18,108 nt of DNA. Origin: an uncultured Chitinophagaceae bacterium (GTDB lineage Bacteria; Bacteroidota; Bacteroidia; Chitinophagales; Chitinophagaceae). This document shows, piece after piece, positions 6,534 to 14,286 of the stretch. Position 1 is the first letter of the stretch; every line of letters begins with the position of its first letter. The DNA lies in contig CAIMKO010000464.1 in NCBI GenBank assembly GCA_903841915.1, positions 1 to 18,108 on the forward strand. The letters run 5' to 3'. The notes under the pieces are model-generated. The model ran no database searches and was not told where the DNA came from. It worked only from the letters and a program-made list of their open reading frames with translations. A program made the translations under genes and the position numbers.

Positions 6534-6576
6534 CCTTCTGAAAAAGATCATTATTTTTATTGCCTAGTGAATTGCC

Positions 6577-7536
6577 ATGGAAAAAAACCTCGAAACTGTT
6601 TTTCAGGATAAGGTGGATCAAGAAATAAAGATCGAACCGAAGGATTGGATGCCGGAGAAATACCGACAAACACTGATCCGTCAGATTTCACAACATGCGC
6701 ATAGTGAAATCGTGGGCATGTTACCGGAAGGCAATTGGATAACCCGTGCACCTTCACTACGCAGGAAAGCGATATTAATCGCAAAGGTTCAGGACGAAGC
6801 AGGGCATGGTTTGTATTTGTATTCGGCTGCTGAAACACTGGGCATTTCCAGAGATGAAATGTATGATCAGTTACATACCGGTAAAGCAAAATATTCATCC
6901 ATCTTTAATTATCCAACATTGACCTGGGCTGATATTGGTGCGATCGGTTGGTTGGTAGATGGTGCCGCTATATTAAATCAGATACCATTATGCCGAACAT
7001 CATTTGGTCCCTATGCAAGAGCCATGGTTCGTGTTTGCAAGGAAGAAAGTTTTCATCAACGGCAGGGATTTGAATTGCTCCTCACATTATCAAAAGGAAC
7101 AGAAGCACAAAAACAAATGTGCCAGGATGCGATCGATCGATGGTGGTGGCCGAGCTTGATGATGTTCGGACCAAATGACGATGCATCGCCACATACGGCT
7201 CAAAGTATGAAATGGAAGATCAAGCGTTTCAGCAATGATGAGTTAAGACAAAAATTCATTGACATGATCGCCGAACAGGTGAAAGTATTGAACATGCGTT
7301 TGCCGGATGCCAATCTGAAATGGAATGAAGAAAGAAAGCATTATGATTTCGGGAAGATCAACTGGGAAGAATTCTGGCAGGTAGTAGGTGGTAATGGGCC
7401 CTGCAACAAACAAAGATTAGATGCCCGAAAAAAAGCATGGGCTGATGGCGCATGGGTAAGGGAAGCAGCGACTGCTTATGCAAAAAAGAAAGCCTCCCTA
7501 AATCCCTCCAAAGGAGGGACTTCAGAAACAGTATAA
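6577..7536 (+). CDS. paaA: Phenylacetyl-CoA 1,2-epoxidase, catalytic subunit
   Basis: Diiron subunit that inserts oxygen into the aromatic ring of phenylacetyl-CoA, giving 1,2-epoxyphenylacetyl-CoA; cytoplasmic, in complex with PaaC and PaaB. Diiron ligands are visible as two E-x-x-H motifs: E74-AGH77 in KVQDEAGHG and E157-SFH160 in KEESFHQRQ, with E44 as a further candidate. The RWWWPSLMMFG segment is typical of PaaA. At 319 residues it is about 10 longer than the E. coli protein. The extra tail (SLNPSKGGTSETV) is encoded by a repeat-like stretch with a TCCCTCC/GGAGGGA hairpin at 7503-7519, so the natural C-terminus has probably been replaced. It is first in the paaABCD cluster and preceded by a TetR operator. 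The ATG at 6577 fits the family start. Confidence 0.95.
   Translation: MEKNLETVFQDKVDQEIKIEPKDWMPEKYRQTLIRQISQHAHSEIVGMLPEGNWITRAPSLRRKAILIAKVQDEAGHGLYLYSAAETLGISRDEMYDQLHTGKAKYSSIFNYPTLTWADIGAIGWLVDGAAILNQIPLCRTSFGPYARAMVRVCKEESFHQRQGFELLLTLSKGTEAQKQMCQDAIDRWWWPSLMMFGPNDDASPHTAQSMKWKIKRFSNDELRQKFIDMIAEQVKVLNMRLPDANLKWNEERKHYDFGKINWEEFWQVVGGNGPCNKQRLDARKKAWADGAWVREAATAYAKKKASLNPSKGGTSETV
7491..7521. repeat. CCTCCCTAAATCCCTCC-type repeat inside the 3' end of paaA
   Basis: The stretch contains TCCCTCC-AAA-GGAGGGA (7503-7519), a perfect 7-bp hairpin, preceded by CCTCCCTAAA. I recognise this as a type of dispersed intergenic repeat of Bacteroidota genomes, from memory and not checked. It supplies the last codons of paaA and lies 40 nt before paaB. 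Confidence 0.5.
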
Positions 7537-7557
7537 ATTTTAATTAAAAAATAAACC

Positions 7558-7932
7558 ATGATTTTACTTAGAAAATTTTATTACGGTGATTATGGTGAAA
7601 GTAAAAACGGCGCAGCTGATATCTCATCTGATAACTCGTCTTCCGGAGTAGTGACTGAATGGCCTTTGTGGGAAGTATTCATCAGAAGTAAGCAGGGGTT
7701 GGATCATAAACATGCGGGGAGTCTGCATGCTGCGGATGCTGCCATGGCCATCGAAAATGCAAGAGATGTTTATACAAGAAGAATGGAAGGGGTTAGTATC
7801 TGGGTGGTAGAAAGTAAACATATTCATGCATCCAATCCCGATGATGCCGATGCTTTGTATGATCCTGCAAATGATAAAGCTTATCGTCATCCTACTTTTT
7901 ACAATTTACCTGATGCTGTAAAGCATATGTAA
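7558..7932 (+). CDS. paaB: Phenylacetyl-CoA 1,2-epoxidase subunit B
   Basis: Small structural subunit that bridges PaaAC heterodimers in the epoxidase complex. The core from about residue 38 (WPLWEVFIRSKQGLDHKHAG through SLHAADAAMAIENARDVYTR to YRHPTFYNLPDAVKHM) is a near-standard PaaB. The protein is 124 residues against about 95 in E. coli. The excess is an N-terminal segment, MILLRKFYYGDYGESKNG plus a Ser-rich linker, whose role is unknown. No ATG, GTG or TTG seems better placed nearer the core, so the extension is probably real. It follows paaA after 21 nt and precedes paaC by 46 nt, consistent with co-transcription. Confidence 0.93.
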   Translation: MILLRKFYYGDYGESKNGAADISSDNSSSGVVTEWPLWEVFIRSKQGLDHKHAGSLHAADAAMAIENARDVYTRRMEGVSIWVVESKHIHASNPDDADALYDPANDKAYRHPTFYNLPDAVKHM

Positions 7933-7978
7933 TTGAATAAAAATTTACAATTAAGGATTAATAATTGTTAACCTTTTA

Positions 7979-8761
7979 ATGAATAAATCTATCAACATAT
8001 CAACCGATCAACTCATCAACTATTTGCTTCATCTTGCAGACAACTCCCTGATAATGGGGCATCGCAATAGTGAATGGTGCGGACATGGACCAATATTAGA
8101 GCAAGACATTGCCATTTCAAATATTGCATTAGACCTGATAGGGCAAGCAAGAAATTTTTATCAATACGCTGCAATACCAATCAAGCAATCAACCAATCAA
8201 CCAATCAACTTAACAACAGAAGATTCATTGGCTTATTTACGCGATACGAGAGAATATAAAAACTGCTTGCTAGTTGAACAACCAAATGGCGATTGGGCAC
8301 AAACCATTTTAAAACAATTTTTCTTCTCTACTTATCAATATTATTTATATCAGCAATTACAAAATAATGCAGATGATCAATTGAAGGCCATTGCTGCTAA
8401 AGCTTTAAAAGAAGTTACTTATCATGTACGATGGAGTAGCGAATGGGTGATCCGCTTAGGTGATGGCACAGATGAAAGCAAAAAAAGATTATTACGAGCC
8501 TTTGATGAATTGTGGATGTTTACAGGAGAATTGTTTGAGCCTGCATCTTATGAACTGAATATGAGCACTGATTTCATTTTGATGAAAGAAGAATGGAATA
8601 AAAAGGTCTGTTCGGTTTTTGAAGAAGCAACAATTGATGTTCCAGTAGAAAAAAAATGGCATCAATCAGGTGGAAAAACAGGTAATCATTCAGAACATTT
8701 AGGTTTACTATTGGCAGAAATGCAATTCATGCAAAGAGCTTATCCTAACAGTGAATGGTAA
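7979..8761 (+). CDS. paaC: Phenylacetyl-CoA 1,2-epoxidase subunit C
   Basis: Ferritin-like helical partner of PaaA, structural for the epoxidase and without a functional diiron site in studied homologues. Diagnostic stretches are MGHRNSEWCGHGP, IALDLIGQARNFYQYAA, EDSLAYLRDTREYKNCLLVE and KEVTYHVRWSSEWVIRLGDG, with a C-terminal EHLGLLLAEMQFMQRAYPN. The length of 260 is slightly above the E. coli 248. Extra residues lie around 67-78 (KQSTNQPINL), where homologues have an unrelated short loop. That loop is encoded by 8-bp tandem repeats (8178-8209), and a second array of the same core sits at the N-terminus (7991-8022). A gain or loss of one unit would shift the frame. paaD follows after 21 nt. 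Confidence 0.93.
   Translation: MNKSINISTDQLINYLLHLADNSLIMGHRNSEWCGHGPILEQDIAISNIALDLIGQARNFYQYAAIPIKQSTNQPINLTTEDSLAYLRDTREYKNCLLVEQPNGDWAQTILKQFFFSTYQYYLYQQLQNNADDQLKAIAAKALKEVTYHVRWSSEWVIRLGDGTDESKKRLLRAFDELWMFTGELFEPASYELNMSTDFILMKEEWNKKVCSVFEEATIDVPVEKKWHQSGGKTGNHSEHLGLLLAEMQFMQRAYPNSEW
7991..8022 (+). repeat. 8-bp ATCAACNN array, N-terminus of paaC
   Basis: Four contiguous units ATCAACAT, ATCAACCG, ATCAACTC, ATCAACTA lie in codons 5-15 of paaC. The last two bases vary, so the array is degenerate. Confidence 0.75.
8178..8209 (+). repeat. 8-bp CAATCAAC tandem array inside paaC
   Basis: Four head-to-tail copies: CAATCAAG, then CAATCAAC three times exactly. Core and period match the N-terminal array. 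It encodes the variable loop around residues 67-78. Since 8 is not a multiple of 3, slippage by one unit causes a frameshift. Confidence 0.85.
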
Positions 8762-8782
8762 TCGCAGATTAAATGATTTGTT

Positions 8783-9289
8783 ATGATTGATTTGAAAGAT
8801 AAACAAGCTGTGAATAAAATTTGGAGAATACTTGAAACAGTTACAGATCCTGAAGTCCCTGTATTATCTATACTTGATTTAGGCATTGTAAGAAATGTTC
8901 AACTAAATGGAGATGAAGTGGAGATTTATATCACTCCAACATATTCAGGTTGTCCGGCAACAGATGCTATCAACACAAATATCAGAATGGTTTTATTAGA
9001 AAATGGTTTTTCCACAATAAAGATCACACAACAATTATCTCCTGCATGGACAACAGATTGGATGAGTGAAAAAGGGAAAGAAAAATTAAAAGCTTACGGC
9101 ATTGCACCCCCTCATTCAAAACAAATCGTTTGCGCACCAGATAGTTTTCAAAAAGAAGAAGCAATCCAATGTCCGCAATGCAATTCTTACAACAGCAGAT
9201 TGGTTTCGCAGTTTGGTTCTACTGCTTGCAAAGCATTATACCAGTGCAATGATTGCAAAGAACCTTTTGATTATTTTAAATGCCATTAA
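8783..9289 (+). CDS. paaD: PaaD, MIP18-family Fe-S/metal maturation protein
   Basis: Needed for phenylacetyl-CoA epoxidase activity; related to SufT/MIP18 proteins of Fe-S cluster assembly and thought to act on cluster or metal maturation of the complex. The N-terminal DUF59 domain (about 8-90) has TDPEVPVLSILDLGIVR and YSGCPATDAI with the conserved cysteine C57. The C-terminal zinc ribbon has C130-P-Q-C133 and C155-N-D-C158. At 168 residues it matches the E. coli protein (about 165). It is last in the paaABCD run. Its TAA (9287-9289) overlaps the stop codon of the convergent DUF4421-like gene, and no terminator is visible between them. Confidence 0.94.
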   Translation: MIDLKDKQAVNKIWRILETVTDPEVPVLSILDLGIVRNVQLNGDEVEIYITPTYSGCPATDAINTNIRMVLLENGFSTIKITQQLSPAWTTDWMSEKGKEKLKAYGIAPPHSKQIVCAPDSFQKEEAIQCPQCNSYNSRLVSQFGSTACKALYQCNDCKEPFDYFKCH

Positions 9290-10359
9290 AGTTTTACCGG
9301 TGATATCTTTTGTGTCCAGTCGACACTTTTCTTTACAAATTTTGGCGGGTTTAATCTGAAGCCAACATAAAATTGCAGGGAATAAAAAAGCTTTACCACT
9401 TTTTCATCAGCCTGATTATTGTGCTGATATTGTCTGTAAATAGCATCTGAACCAAAATACCATTTCTCACCCGTATAACCGAATCCTGATCGAAGCAAAT
9501 ATCCAACCGACATCAATGTCTTTGAACGAGGATCATCGGCCACAGTGCTTAAAGAATTTGATTGATAAATATCTACACCAATGCTCGGACCAATGGACGT
9601 GGTGAAATACCAGTTTTTTGCAAAAACAATTGTGCCCGCAAATGGCAGCACTAAATTAATGTCAATATCACGCAGATAATCACCGTTTGAATAAACGGCA
9701 CTTATGCTATCGGGCTGGTCATATAATCTGAAATAATAAGCATATAAAGAAGGAATAAAGCTCATTGCCGAACGAAGTTGCTTTTCCACTCCACTTGTAA
9801 TACTCCTCTGTGAAAATTTTTTATTGAAATTATAACTCAGTTGAAATCCTATCTGAGAATTGGTTAATGCAGGTAATTGAATATAAGGCTTGCCGGGTAT
9901 CCAGGAGCTATCATAATCCTTTGTATTTTCTACAAAAAAGCCTTTTGTTGTAGCATAATCAAATCGAAAACGCCAGGGCTCTGCGTTCAAAGAAAGCCCA
10001 AAGCTCTTCCTGGTTGTATGTCCTTTTATCGGATCTGTATAATTTAAAAAACCAGGGGAAAAAGATATGCCCACTGATATGAAGCGATAATCAAAATCCA
10101 ATGATGATTGCTGAATTTCATTGGGTAATAAAACCAGTTGAACAGAATTAGGGTAATCGAGTGAAAACGAAAAATTTCTTGTACTTAATCCGGTAGTAAC
10201 ATTGATCTTGTTAGAATAGGTTTTTATAAAAAGGGAATCTTTATTGAAGACCTTATTTGAGTCTACAGCATTTTGGCTGATACTTTTAAGCGAAGTGATC
10301 ATTATGATGCACAGCAAAAAGCTTCTTGCAGCGCTATATTTGGGTGTAGAATTAGTCAT
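9286..10359 (-). CDS. DUF4421-like outer-membrane beta-barrel protein
   Basis: About 357 residues. An N-terminal signal segment (about residues 12-30, SFLLCIIMITSLKSISQN) is followed by many amphipathic strands with alternating aromatic residues, for example FRFDYATTKGFFVE and LFYSLQFYVGFRLN. This suggests an outer-membrane barrel. Pattern and length resemble DUF4421, a Bacteroidota family of unknown function; the call is from memory. I prefer the ATG at 10359, though an in-frame GTG lies directly before it at 10362. A TAATTTTG -7 box lies upstream. It runs against the Paa genes, overlaps the paaD stop by 3 nt and interrupts paaD and paaG. A role in aromatic uptake can be imagined but nothing in the sequence shows it. 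Confidence 0.7.
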   Translation of the reverse strand: MTNSTPKYSAARSFLLCIIMITSLKSISQNAVDSNKVFNKDSLFIKTYSNKINVTTGLSTRNFSFSLDYPNSVQLVLLPNEIQQSSLDFDYRFISVGISFSPGFLNYTDPIKGHTTRKSFGLSLNAEPWRFRFDYATTKGFFVENTKDYDSSWIPGKPYIQLPALTNSQIGFQLSYNFNKKFSQRSITSGVEKQLRSAMSFIPSLYAYYFRLYDQPDSISAVYSNGDYLRDIDINLVLPFAGTIVFAKNWYFTTSIGPSIGVDIYQSNSLSTVADDPRSKTLMSVGYLLRSGFGYTGEKWYFGSDAIYRQYQHNNQADEKVVKLFYSLQFYVGFRLNPPKFVKKSVDWTQKISPVKL

Positions 10360-10377
10360 CACTAAATAATAGCTTTA

Positions 10378-10385
10378 CAAAATTA
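10378..10385 (-). promoter_or_regulatory. -7 promoter element of the DUF4421-like gene
   Basis: TAATTTTG on the minus strand matches TAnnTTTG exactly and ends 19 nt before the ATG. No clear -33 TTG is seen, as the upstream DNA is already the start of paaG. Confidence 0.45.
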
Positions 10386-10398
10386 ATCAATTGTATAT

Positions 10399-11175
10399 AT
10401 GGCTTCTATTTTATTTGAGATACAACATAATATCGGGTTCATTACTTTGAATCGCCCCGATAAACTCAATGCTTTCAATAGAGAAATGGCATTGCTGCTT
10501 CAAAATACATTAGACGAATGTGCGTCATCAAAAGAAGTTCGTGCTGTGCATATTACAGGTGCAGGTAAAGGTTTTTGTGCGGGGCAAGACTTGGCAGAAG
10601 TTATTGATCCCAATGGGCCGGGTATGGATAGTATTCTAAGCGAGCATTATAATCCTATCATAACAAGGATCAGAAATCTTCCAAAACCGGTTGTTGCAGC
10701 GGTTAATGGTGTAGCGGCTGGTGCGGGCGCTAATATTGCATTAGCTTGTGATGTTGTTCTAGCAACAGTTTCAGCCTCATTCATTCAGGCTTTCAGCAAG
10801 ATCGCTTTGATACCCGATAGTGGCGGCACTTATACTTTACCAAGATTGATAGGCTGGCAAAAAGCCAGTGCGTTAATGCTTCTGGGTGATAAAGTTTCTG
10901 CAACAGATGCAGAAAAAATGGGTATGATCTATAAAGTTTTTGAAGATGATCTATTTGAAGAAGAATCAAAAAAAATTGCAATTACATTATCACAGTTACC
11001 CACAAAAAGTTTAGGCTATATCAAACATGTTCTCAATTATTCGGCGAATAATAATTTAGAAGAACAATTATTGCTGGAAGATCAGTTTCAACAAAAAGCT
11101 GCTGTAACAAAGGATTTTAATGAAGGCGTAAATGCATTCTTAGAAAAAAGAAAGGCAAATTTTACGGGAGAATAA
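10399..11175 (+). CDS. paaG: 1,2-epoxyphenylacetyl-CoA isomerase
   Basis: Crotonase-fold enzyme that turns ring-1,2-epoxyphenylacetyl-CoA into the oxepin-CoA and also isomerises later unsaturated intermediates; cytoplasmic. It has the family's oxyanion-hole segment HITGAGKGFCAGQDLAEV (about 51-68) and VNGVAAGAGANIALACDVV (about 102-120). The LIPDSGGTYTLPRLIG segment carries D140, the expected catalytic Asp of PaaG. A generic enoyl-CoA hydratase would usually show Glu residues in these loops. The length of 258 matches PaaG (about 262). It is separated from paaABCD by a gene on the opposite strand and lies 39 nt from that gene's start. No copy of the TetR operator is seen in that gap, so its control may differ. 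paaI follows. Confidence 0.92.
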   Translation: MASILFEIQHNIGFITLNRPDKLNAFNREMALLLQNTLDECASSKEVRAVHITGAGKGFCAGQDLAEVIDPNGPGMDSILSEHYNPIITRIRNLPKPVVAAVNGVAAGAGANIALACDVVLATVSASFIQAFSKIALIPDSGGTYTLPRLIGWQKASALMLLGDKVSATDAEKMGMIYKVFEDDLFEEESKKIAITLSQLPTKSLGYIKHVLNYSANNNLEEQLLLEDQFQQKAAVTKDFNEGVNAFLEKRKANFTGE

Positions 11176-11207
11176 GTTCATTGATTTCATAAATAAAAAT
11201 AACATTG

Positions 11208-11633
11208 ATGAATAACGAAAAAGATATACTAGCAAAAAAAGTGGTGGAACGAATGTTGAAGACAGATGAATTTTCGAAATGGTTGGGCATTGAAATAATT
11301 GAAATAAAAGAGGGTTACAGTAAAATAAAAATGACTGTTCGCAAAGAAATGATCAATGGTTTTGGAACTGCACATGGCGGTATTGCATTTTCTCTGGCCG
11401 ACAGTGCTTTTGCCTTCGCCTGCAACAGCGATGGAAAAATTACAGTGGCTTTAGATGTTTCCATTTCCTATCCAAAAGCCGTAAAAGAATATGATGAATT
11501 AATTGCAGAGGCTAAACAGGTCAATAAAACCAATCGCACAGGTTTATACCTCATCGAAATAAAAAATCAGCACAATGAGCTGGTTGCATTATTCAAAGGC
11601 ACTTGTTATAAAACAGAAAAATCATTATTCTAG
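11208..11633 (+). CDS. paaI: Hydroxyphenylacetyl-CoA-type thioesterase
   Basis: Hot-dog-fold thioesterase that hydrolyses aryl-CoA and dead-end CoA intermediates of the phenylacetate pathway, freeing CoA. The motif NGFGTAHGGIAFSLADSAFAFACNS (about 50-74) holds the HGG turn and D65, the usual catalytic Asp, on the central helix. At 141 residues it matches PaaI (about 140). The ATG at 11208 is preferred over the TTG directly before it. It starts 32 nt after paaG and is probably co-transcribed with it. Other hot-dog thioesterases look similar, so neighbourhood contributes to the call. Confidence 0.9.
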   Translation: MNNEKDILAKKVVERMLKTDEFSKWLGIEIIEIKEGYSKIKMTVRKEMINGFGTAHGGIAFSLADSAFAFACNSDGKITVALDVSISYPKAVKEYDELIAEAKQVNKTNRTGLYLIEIKNQHNELVALFKGTCYKTEKSLF

Positions 11634-11689
11634 AATAGGTGTTTGATCGCATTTCATGGCATTCTCTTTGCTCCCAATACGCTCTGCAA

Positions 11690-11721
11690 TTGTACTAATG
11701 GCATCTATTAGCGTATCTTTG
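11690..11721 (+). promoter_or_regulatory. Promoter of obg
   Basis: TTG (11690-11692), 21 nt, TATCTTTG (11714-11721) matches the Bacteroidota consensus. The predicted start is near 11727, about 15 nt before the GTG start codon. This separates obg from paaGI. Confidence 0.65.
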
Positions 11722-11741
11722 CGAACATTCAATTATAAAAA

Positions 11742-12749
11742 GTGGCCGAAAAAAATAACTTTATAGATTATATCCGCATTTTTTGTCGCAGTGGCCATGG
11801 TGGTGCTGGTCAAAGGCATTTTATGCGTAATAAATTAACCGCGATGGGCGGGCCTGATGGAGGCGATGGTGGTCGCGGGGGTCATATTATTTTAAAAGGC
11901 AGTACACAATTATGGACACTATTGCATTTGCGCTATTATAAAAACGTGCTGGCTGAAGATGGTGAAGCGGGCAGTAAAAATAATTGTACGGGTCATGATG
12001 GAAAAGATATCATCATAGAAGTGCCATTGGGAACAATCGCAAAAGATGAAGTGACAGGAAAAGTTGAGGCAGAAATTTTAGAAGACGGACAGGAAATAAT
12101 CTGGATGAGAGGTGGCCGTGGCGGATTAGGCAATTCCAATTTTGCAACACCTACCAATCAGGTTCCTGATCATGCACAACCCGGCGAAGAAGGTGTAGAA
12201 GGTTATAAATTTTTAGAGCTGAAGGTATTAGCAGATGTGGGCTTAGTAGGTTTTCCAAATGCAGGAAAATCAACTTTGTTAAGTGTGATTACTGCTGCAA
12301 AACCAAAGATCGCCAACTATGCATTCACTACATTAATTCCGCAACTGGGAATGGTGGAATACCGCGATGGAAAAAGTTTCTGCATTGCTGACCTTCCCGG
12401 AATCATTGAAGGCGCAGCAGAAGGGAAAGGGCTGGGTCATCGTTTTCTGAGGCATATTGAACGTAATTCGGTTTTATTGTTTTTGATCCCTGCTGATAGT
12501 GCTGATCATAAAAAAGAATTCGAGATCTTATTAAATGAACTGAAAGAATATAATCCCGAAATGCTGCAAAAAGATTTTATCATCGCAGTCAGTAAAAGTG
12601 ATATGCTCGATGATGAATTAAAAGAAGCGATCGCAAAAGAACTCCCTACAAATATTCCCCACTTATTTATTTCTTCGCTCACCAATAAAGGTTTGATAGA
12701 ATTAAAAGACCTGTTGTGGCAAACATTAAACAAACCTATTGCGGTATAA
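11742..12749 (+). CDS. obg: Obg/CgtA GTPase
   Basis: Essential ribosome-associated GTPase involved in late 50S assembly and stress control. The N-terminal Obg glycine-rich domain (about 5-160) includes CRSGHGGAGQRHF and GGPDGGDGGRGGH. The G domain follows with G1 GFPNAGKST, G3 DLPG, a G4 that reads SKSD in place of the common NKxD, and a G5-like ISS. At 335 residues it lacks the C-terminal OCT domain of Bacillus Obg, as in short family members. The GTG at 11742 is chosen because it directly begins 'AEKNNFIDYIRIF', the typical Obg start, and sits at the expected distance from the promoter. It appears unlinked in function to the Paa genes. Confidence 0.95.
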   Translation: MAEKNNFIDYIRIFCRSGHGGAGQRHFMRNKLTAMGGPDGGDGGRGGHIILKGSTQLWTLLHLRYYKNVLAEDGEAGSKNNCTGHDGKDIIIEVPLGTIAKDEVTGKVEAEILEDGQEIIWMRGGRGGLGNSNFATPTNQVPDHAQPGEEGVEGYKFLELKVLADVGLVGFPNAGKSTLLSVITAAKPKIANYAFTTLIPQLGMVEYRDGKSFCIADLPGIIEGAAEGKGLGHRFLRHIERNSVLLFLIPADSADHKKEFEILLNELKEYNPEMLQKDFIIAVSKSDMLDDELKEAIAKELPTNIPHLFISSLTNKGLIELKDLLWQTLNKPIAV

Positions 12750-13015
12750 TGTGTTTTTATTTTATCTGGTAATAATTCCTTAACAATAGACATATAAATA
12801 CCTTGGGTTACCTTTTTCAGGTTGCGGTATTAATGGTAACAAAAGCGGACCGGCTCGTTACAATCTGAAACGCCACTGCTTGTCGAAATGAAATAATATC
12901 CTGATTGATTTGCAACTGACCATTTAATGAAAATTTACTGACGAACATGTGACAATTCATGTGTGATGCTTGACGTATGAGGCAACTATTTTTTAATCAT
13001 TAAAAAGGAAAAAAC

Positions 13016-13453
13016 ATGAAAAAGCAAACATTAAACACAATTGCAAGGAAATTTTTTGCAGGAAGTATTTTAGTAGCGGTATTATTTATCTCAAATCAGA
13101 ACAAAGCTTACGCTAATTATACTAACCACAATAAAATTTCAACTGAAAAAAGTACCGGCAATGCTGCAATTAAGTATGTAGGATTAAGCCAGGAAAATTT
13201 ATTGTTCAACGTTAAGTTTGACAATGCAAGTGCAGAAAGTTTCGTATTAACAGTAACTGACGAAGTTGGTGAGGTTATTTACAGAACTGTTTCAAAAGAC
13301 AAACAATTTGCAAAAACTTTCGCTTTACCTAAATCTGCAGAAGTAAGTAAAGTTACTTTCAGCATCCAATCAGGTAAAACAAATTACCGTGAAAGTTTTG
13401 ATGTAAACATCAATACAAGTGTTGTTGAAGATGTTGTAGTAAGCAAAGGCTAA
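13016..13453 (+). CDS. Secreted protein of unknown function
   Basis: 145 residues. An N-terminal signal peptide (MKKQTLNTIARKFFAGSILV plus a hydrophobic stretch ending near KAYA) suggests export. The mature part is about 110 residues of predicted beta-strand (NLLFNVKFDN, SFVLTVTDEVGEVIYRTVS, VTFSIQSGKTNYRESFDV), which suggests one Ig-like sandwich domain. I do not recognise a named family. The A-rich ribosome-binding region AAAAAGGAAAAAAC lies directly before the ATG. Codon use is regular and the gene ends in a strong terminator, consistent with a well-expressed monocistronic gene. The 266-nt gap upstream has inverted GTAAC/GTTAC segments near 12836-12861 but no gene I can support. Confidence 0.72.
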   Translation: MKKQTLNTIARKFFAGSILVAVLFISNQNKAYANYTNHNKISTEKSTGNAAIKYVGLSQENLLFNVKFDNASAESFVLTVTDEVGEVIYRTVSKDKQFAKTFALPKSAEVSKVTFSIQSGKTNYRESFDVNINTSVVEDVVVSKG

Positions 13454-13473
13454 TTAATTCAATTAACTGAAAT

Positions 13474-13506
13474 AAAAAAGGAAGACCAAAAAGTCTTCCT
13501 TTTTTT
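13474..13506. terminator. Bidirectional intrinsic terminator
   Basis: GGAAGAC (13480-13486), loop CAAAAA, GTCTTCC (13493-13499), flanked by A6 on the left and T7 on the right. Both strands have a U-tail, and convergent genes end on either side. Confidence 0.92.
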
Positions 13507-13524
13507 ATACAATTTTTTTGATGA

Positions 13525-14193
13525 TTAATTATCTGCAATGGGTGTTAAAGAAATTGTTCCGCCCGGAAAGCCTTTCAGCACAAGTGTATAACTTTTACCC
13601 GCTGTTGCATCCATGGAAGGTAAACTGGTTATGAGTACGGTTGTTCCGGAAATAACAGCAGAAACGCTGAATGGTCCGGGATCAAAAGCAGTATAAGCTG
13701 TTAAACTAGTAAGTGTATTCTGATCGTTAAAACTACGGGAAGAGAAAAGTTTTGTTGTACCTGCTCTTAAGATATCAACAGTGCTTCCACCACTTACAAA
13801 ATTAAAGAATCGAATATTTACTTTGCCGGATGGTGCTGCAGTTCTGTCGTCAACAATTACAGTTCCTTGTGCTTTAGACAAACTGTCAAAAACAAAAATA
13901 GAATTATAAGAGTCTGCATTTAATGTAATATTACCGCTGACACTTGCAGTACTAGACCCCGTTGCTGCAACTGCTGCATTTATAGTTCCGCCGGTTGTTT
14001 TAATATAACCGCTGTTAGCTCCATAACCAACACCGCCGACCAGTAATGCATTATTGATATAAAGATCGAATGTTGAAGAGTTGGGCGAAAGGTTCACCAA
14101 ACGAAGATTGGCAGTAGTTCCTGGACTGCTCTTATTACAAGACCATATCCCGAAACACAGAATTGCAAGTAATAGAATTGATACTTTTTTCAT
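13525..14193 (-). CDS. DUF4397-like lipoprotein
   Basis: From the ATG at 14193 the protein has 222 residues. The start MKKVSILLLAILCFGIWSC ends in a lipobox-like W-S-C, giving a lipid-anchored cysteine at residue 19, so it should be a cell-envelope lipoprotein. The first ATG of the frame, at 14220, would add nine residues and weaken the signal peptide. The mature protein is rich in Gly, Ser and Thr. It has two related beta segments (ANLRLVNLSPNSSTFDLYIN and VNIRFFNFVSGGSTVDILR), the 'R.VN.SP....DVYI' pattern of DUF4397 domains. Function is unknown; members are surface or envelope proteins. It shares a bidirectional terminator with the convergent secreted-protein gene and lies downstream of typA, beyond typA's terminator. 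Confidence 0.78.
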   Translation of the reverse strand: MKKVSILLLAILCFGIWSCNKSSPGTTANLRLVNLSPNSSTFDLYINNALLVGGVGYGANSGYIKTTGGTINAAVAATGSSTASVSGNITLNADSYNSIFVFDSLSKAQGTVIVDDRTAAPSGKVNIRFFNFVSGGSTVDILRAGTTKLFSSRSFNDQNTLTSLTAYTAFDPGPFSVSAVISGTTVLITSLPSMDATAGKSYTLVLKGFPGGTISLTPIADN

Positions 14194-14226
14194 ACTGACT
14201 ACATTAAAGATTAAAAGCAAATATCA

Positions 14227-14256
14227 ATAAAAAACCTCCGAAAAATCCGGAGGTTT
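14227..14256 (-). terminator. Intrinsic terminator after typA
   Basis: AAACCTCCG (14232-14240) pairs with CGGAGGTTT (14248-14256) around a 7-nt loop. On the minus strand a TTTTATT tail follows. It lies 31 nt after the typA stop. Confidence 0.85.
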
Positions 14257-14286
14257 CTAAAATTAAACGATTTAACACAAAATAAA

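Noticed and set aside
6557..6898. 113-codon minus-strand ORF over the paaA start
   Set aside because: Antisense to the conserved diiron region of paaA; composition is that of a shadow frame.
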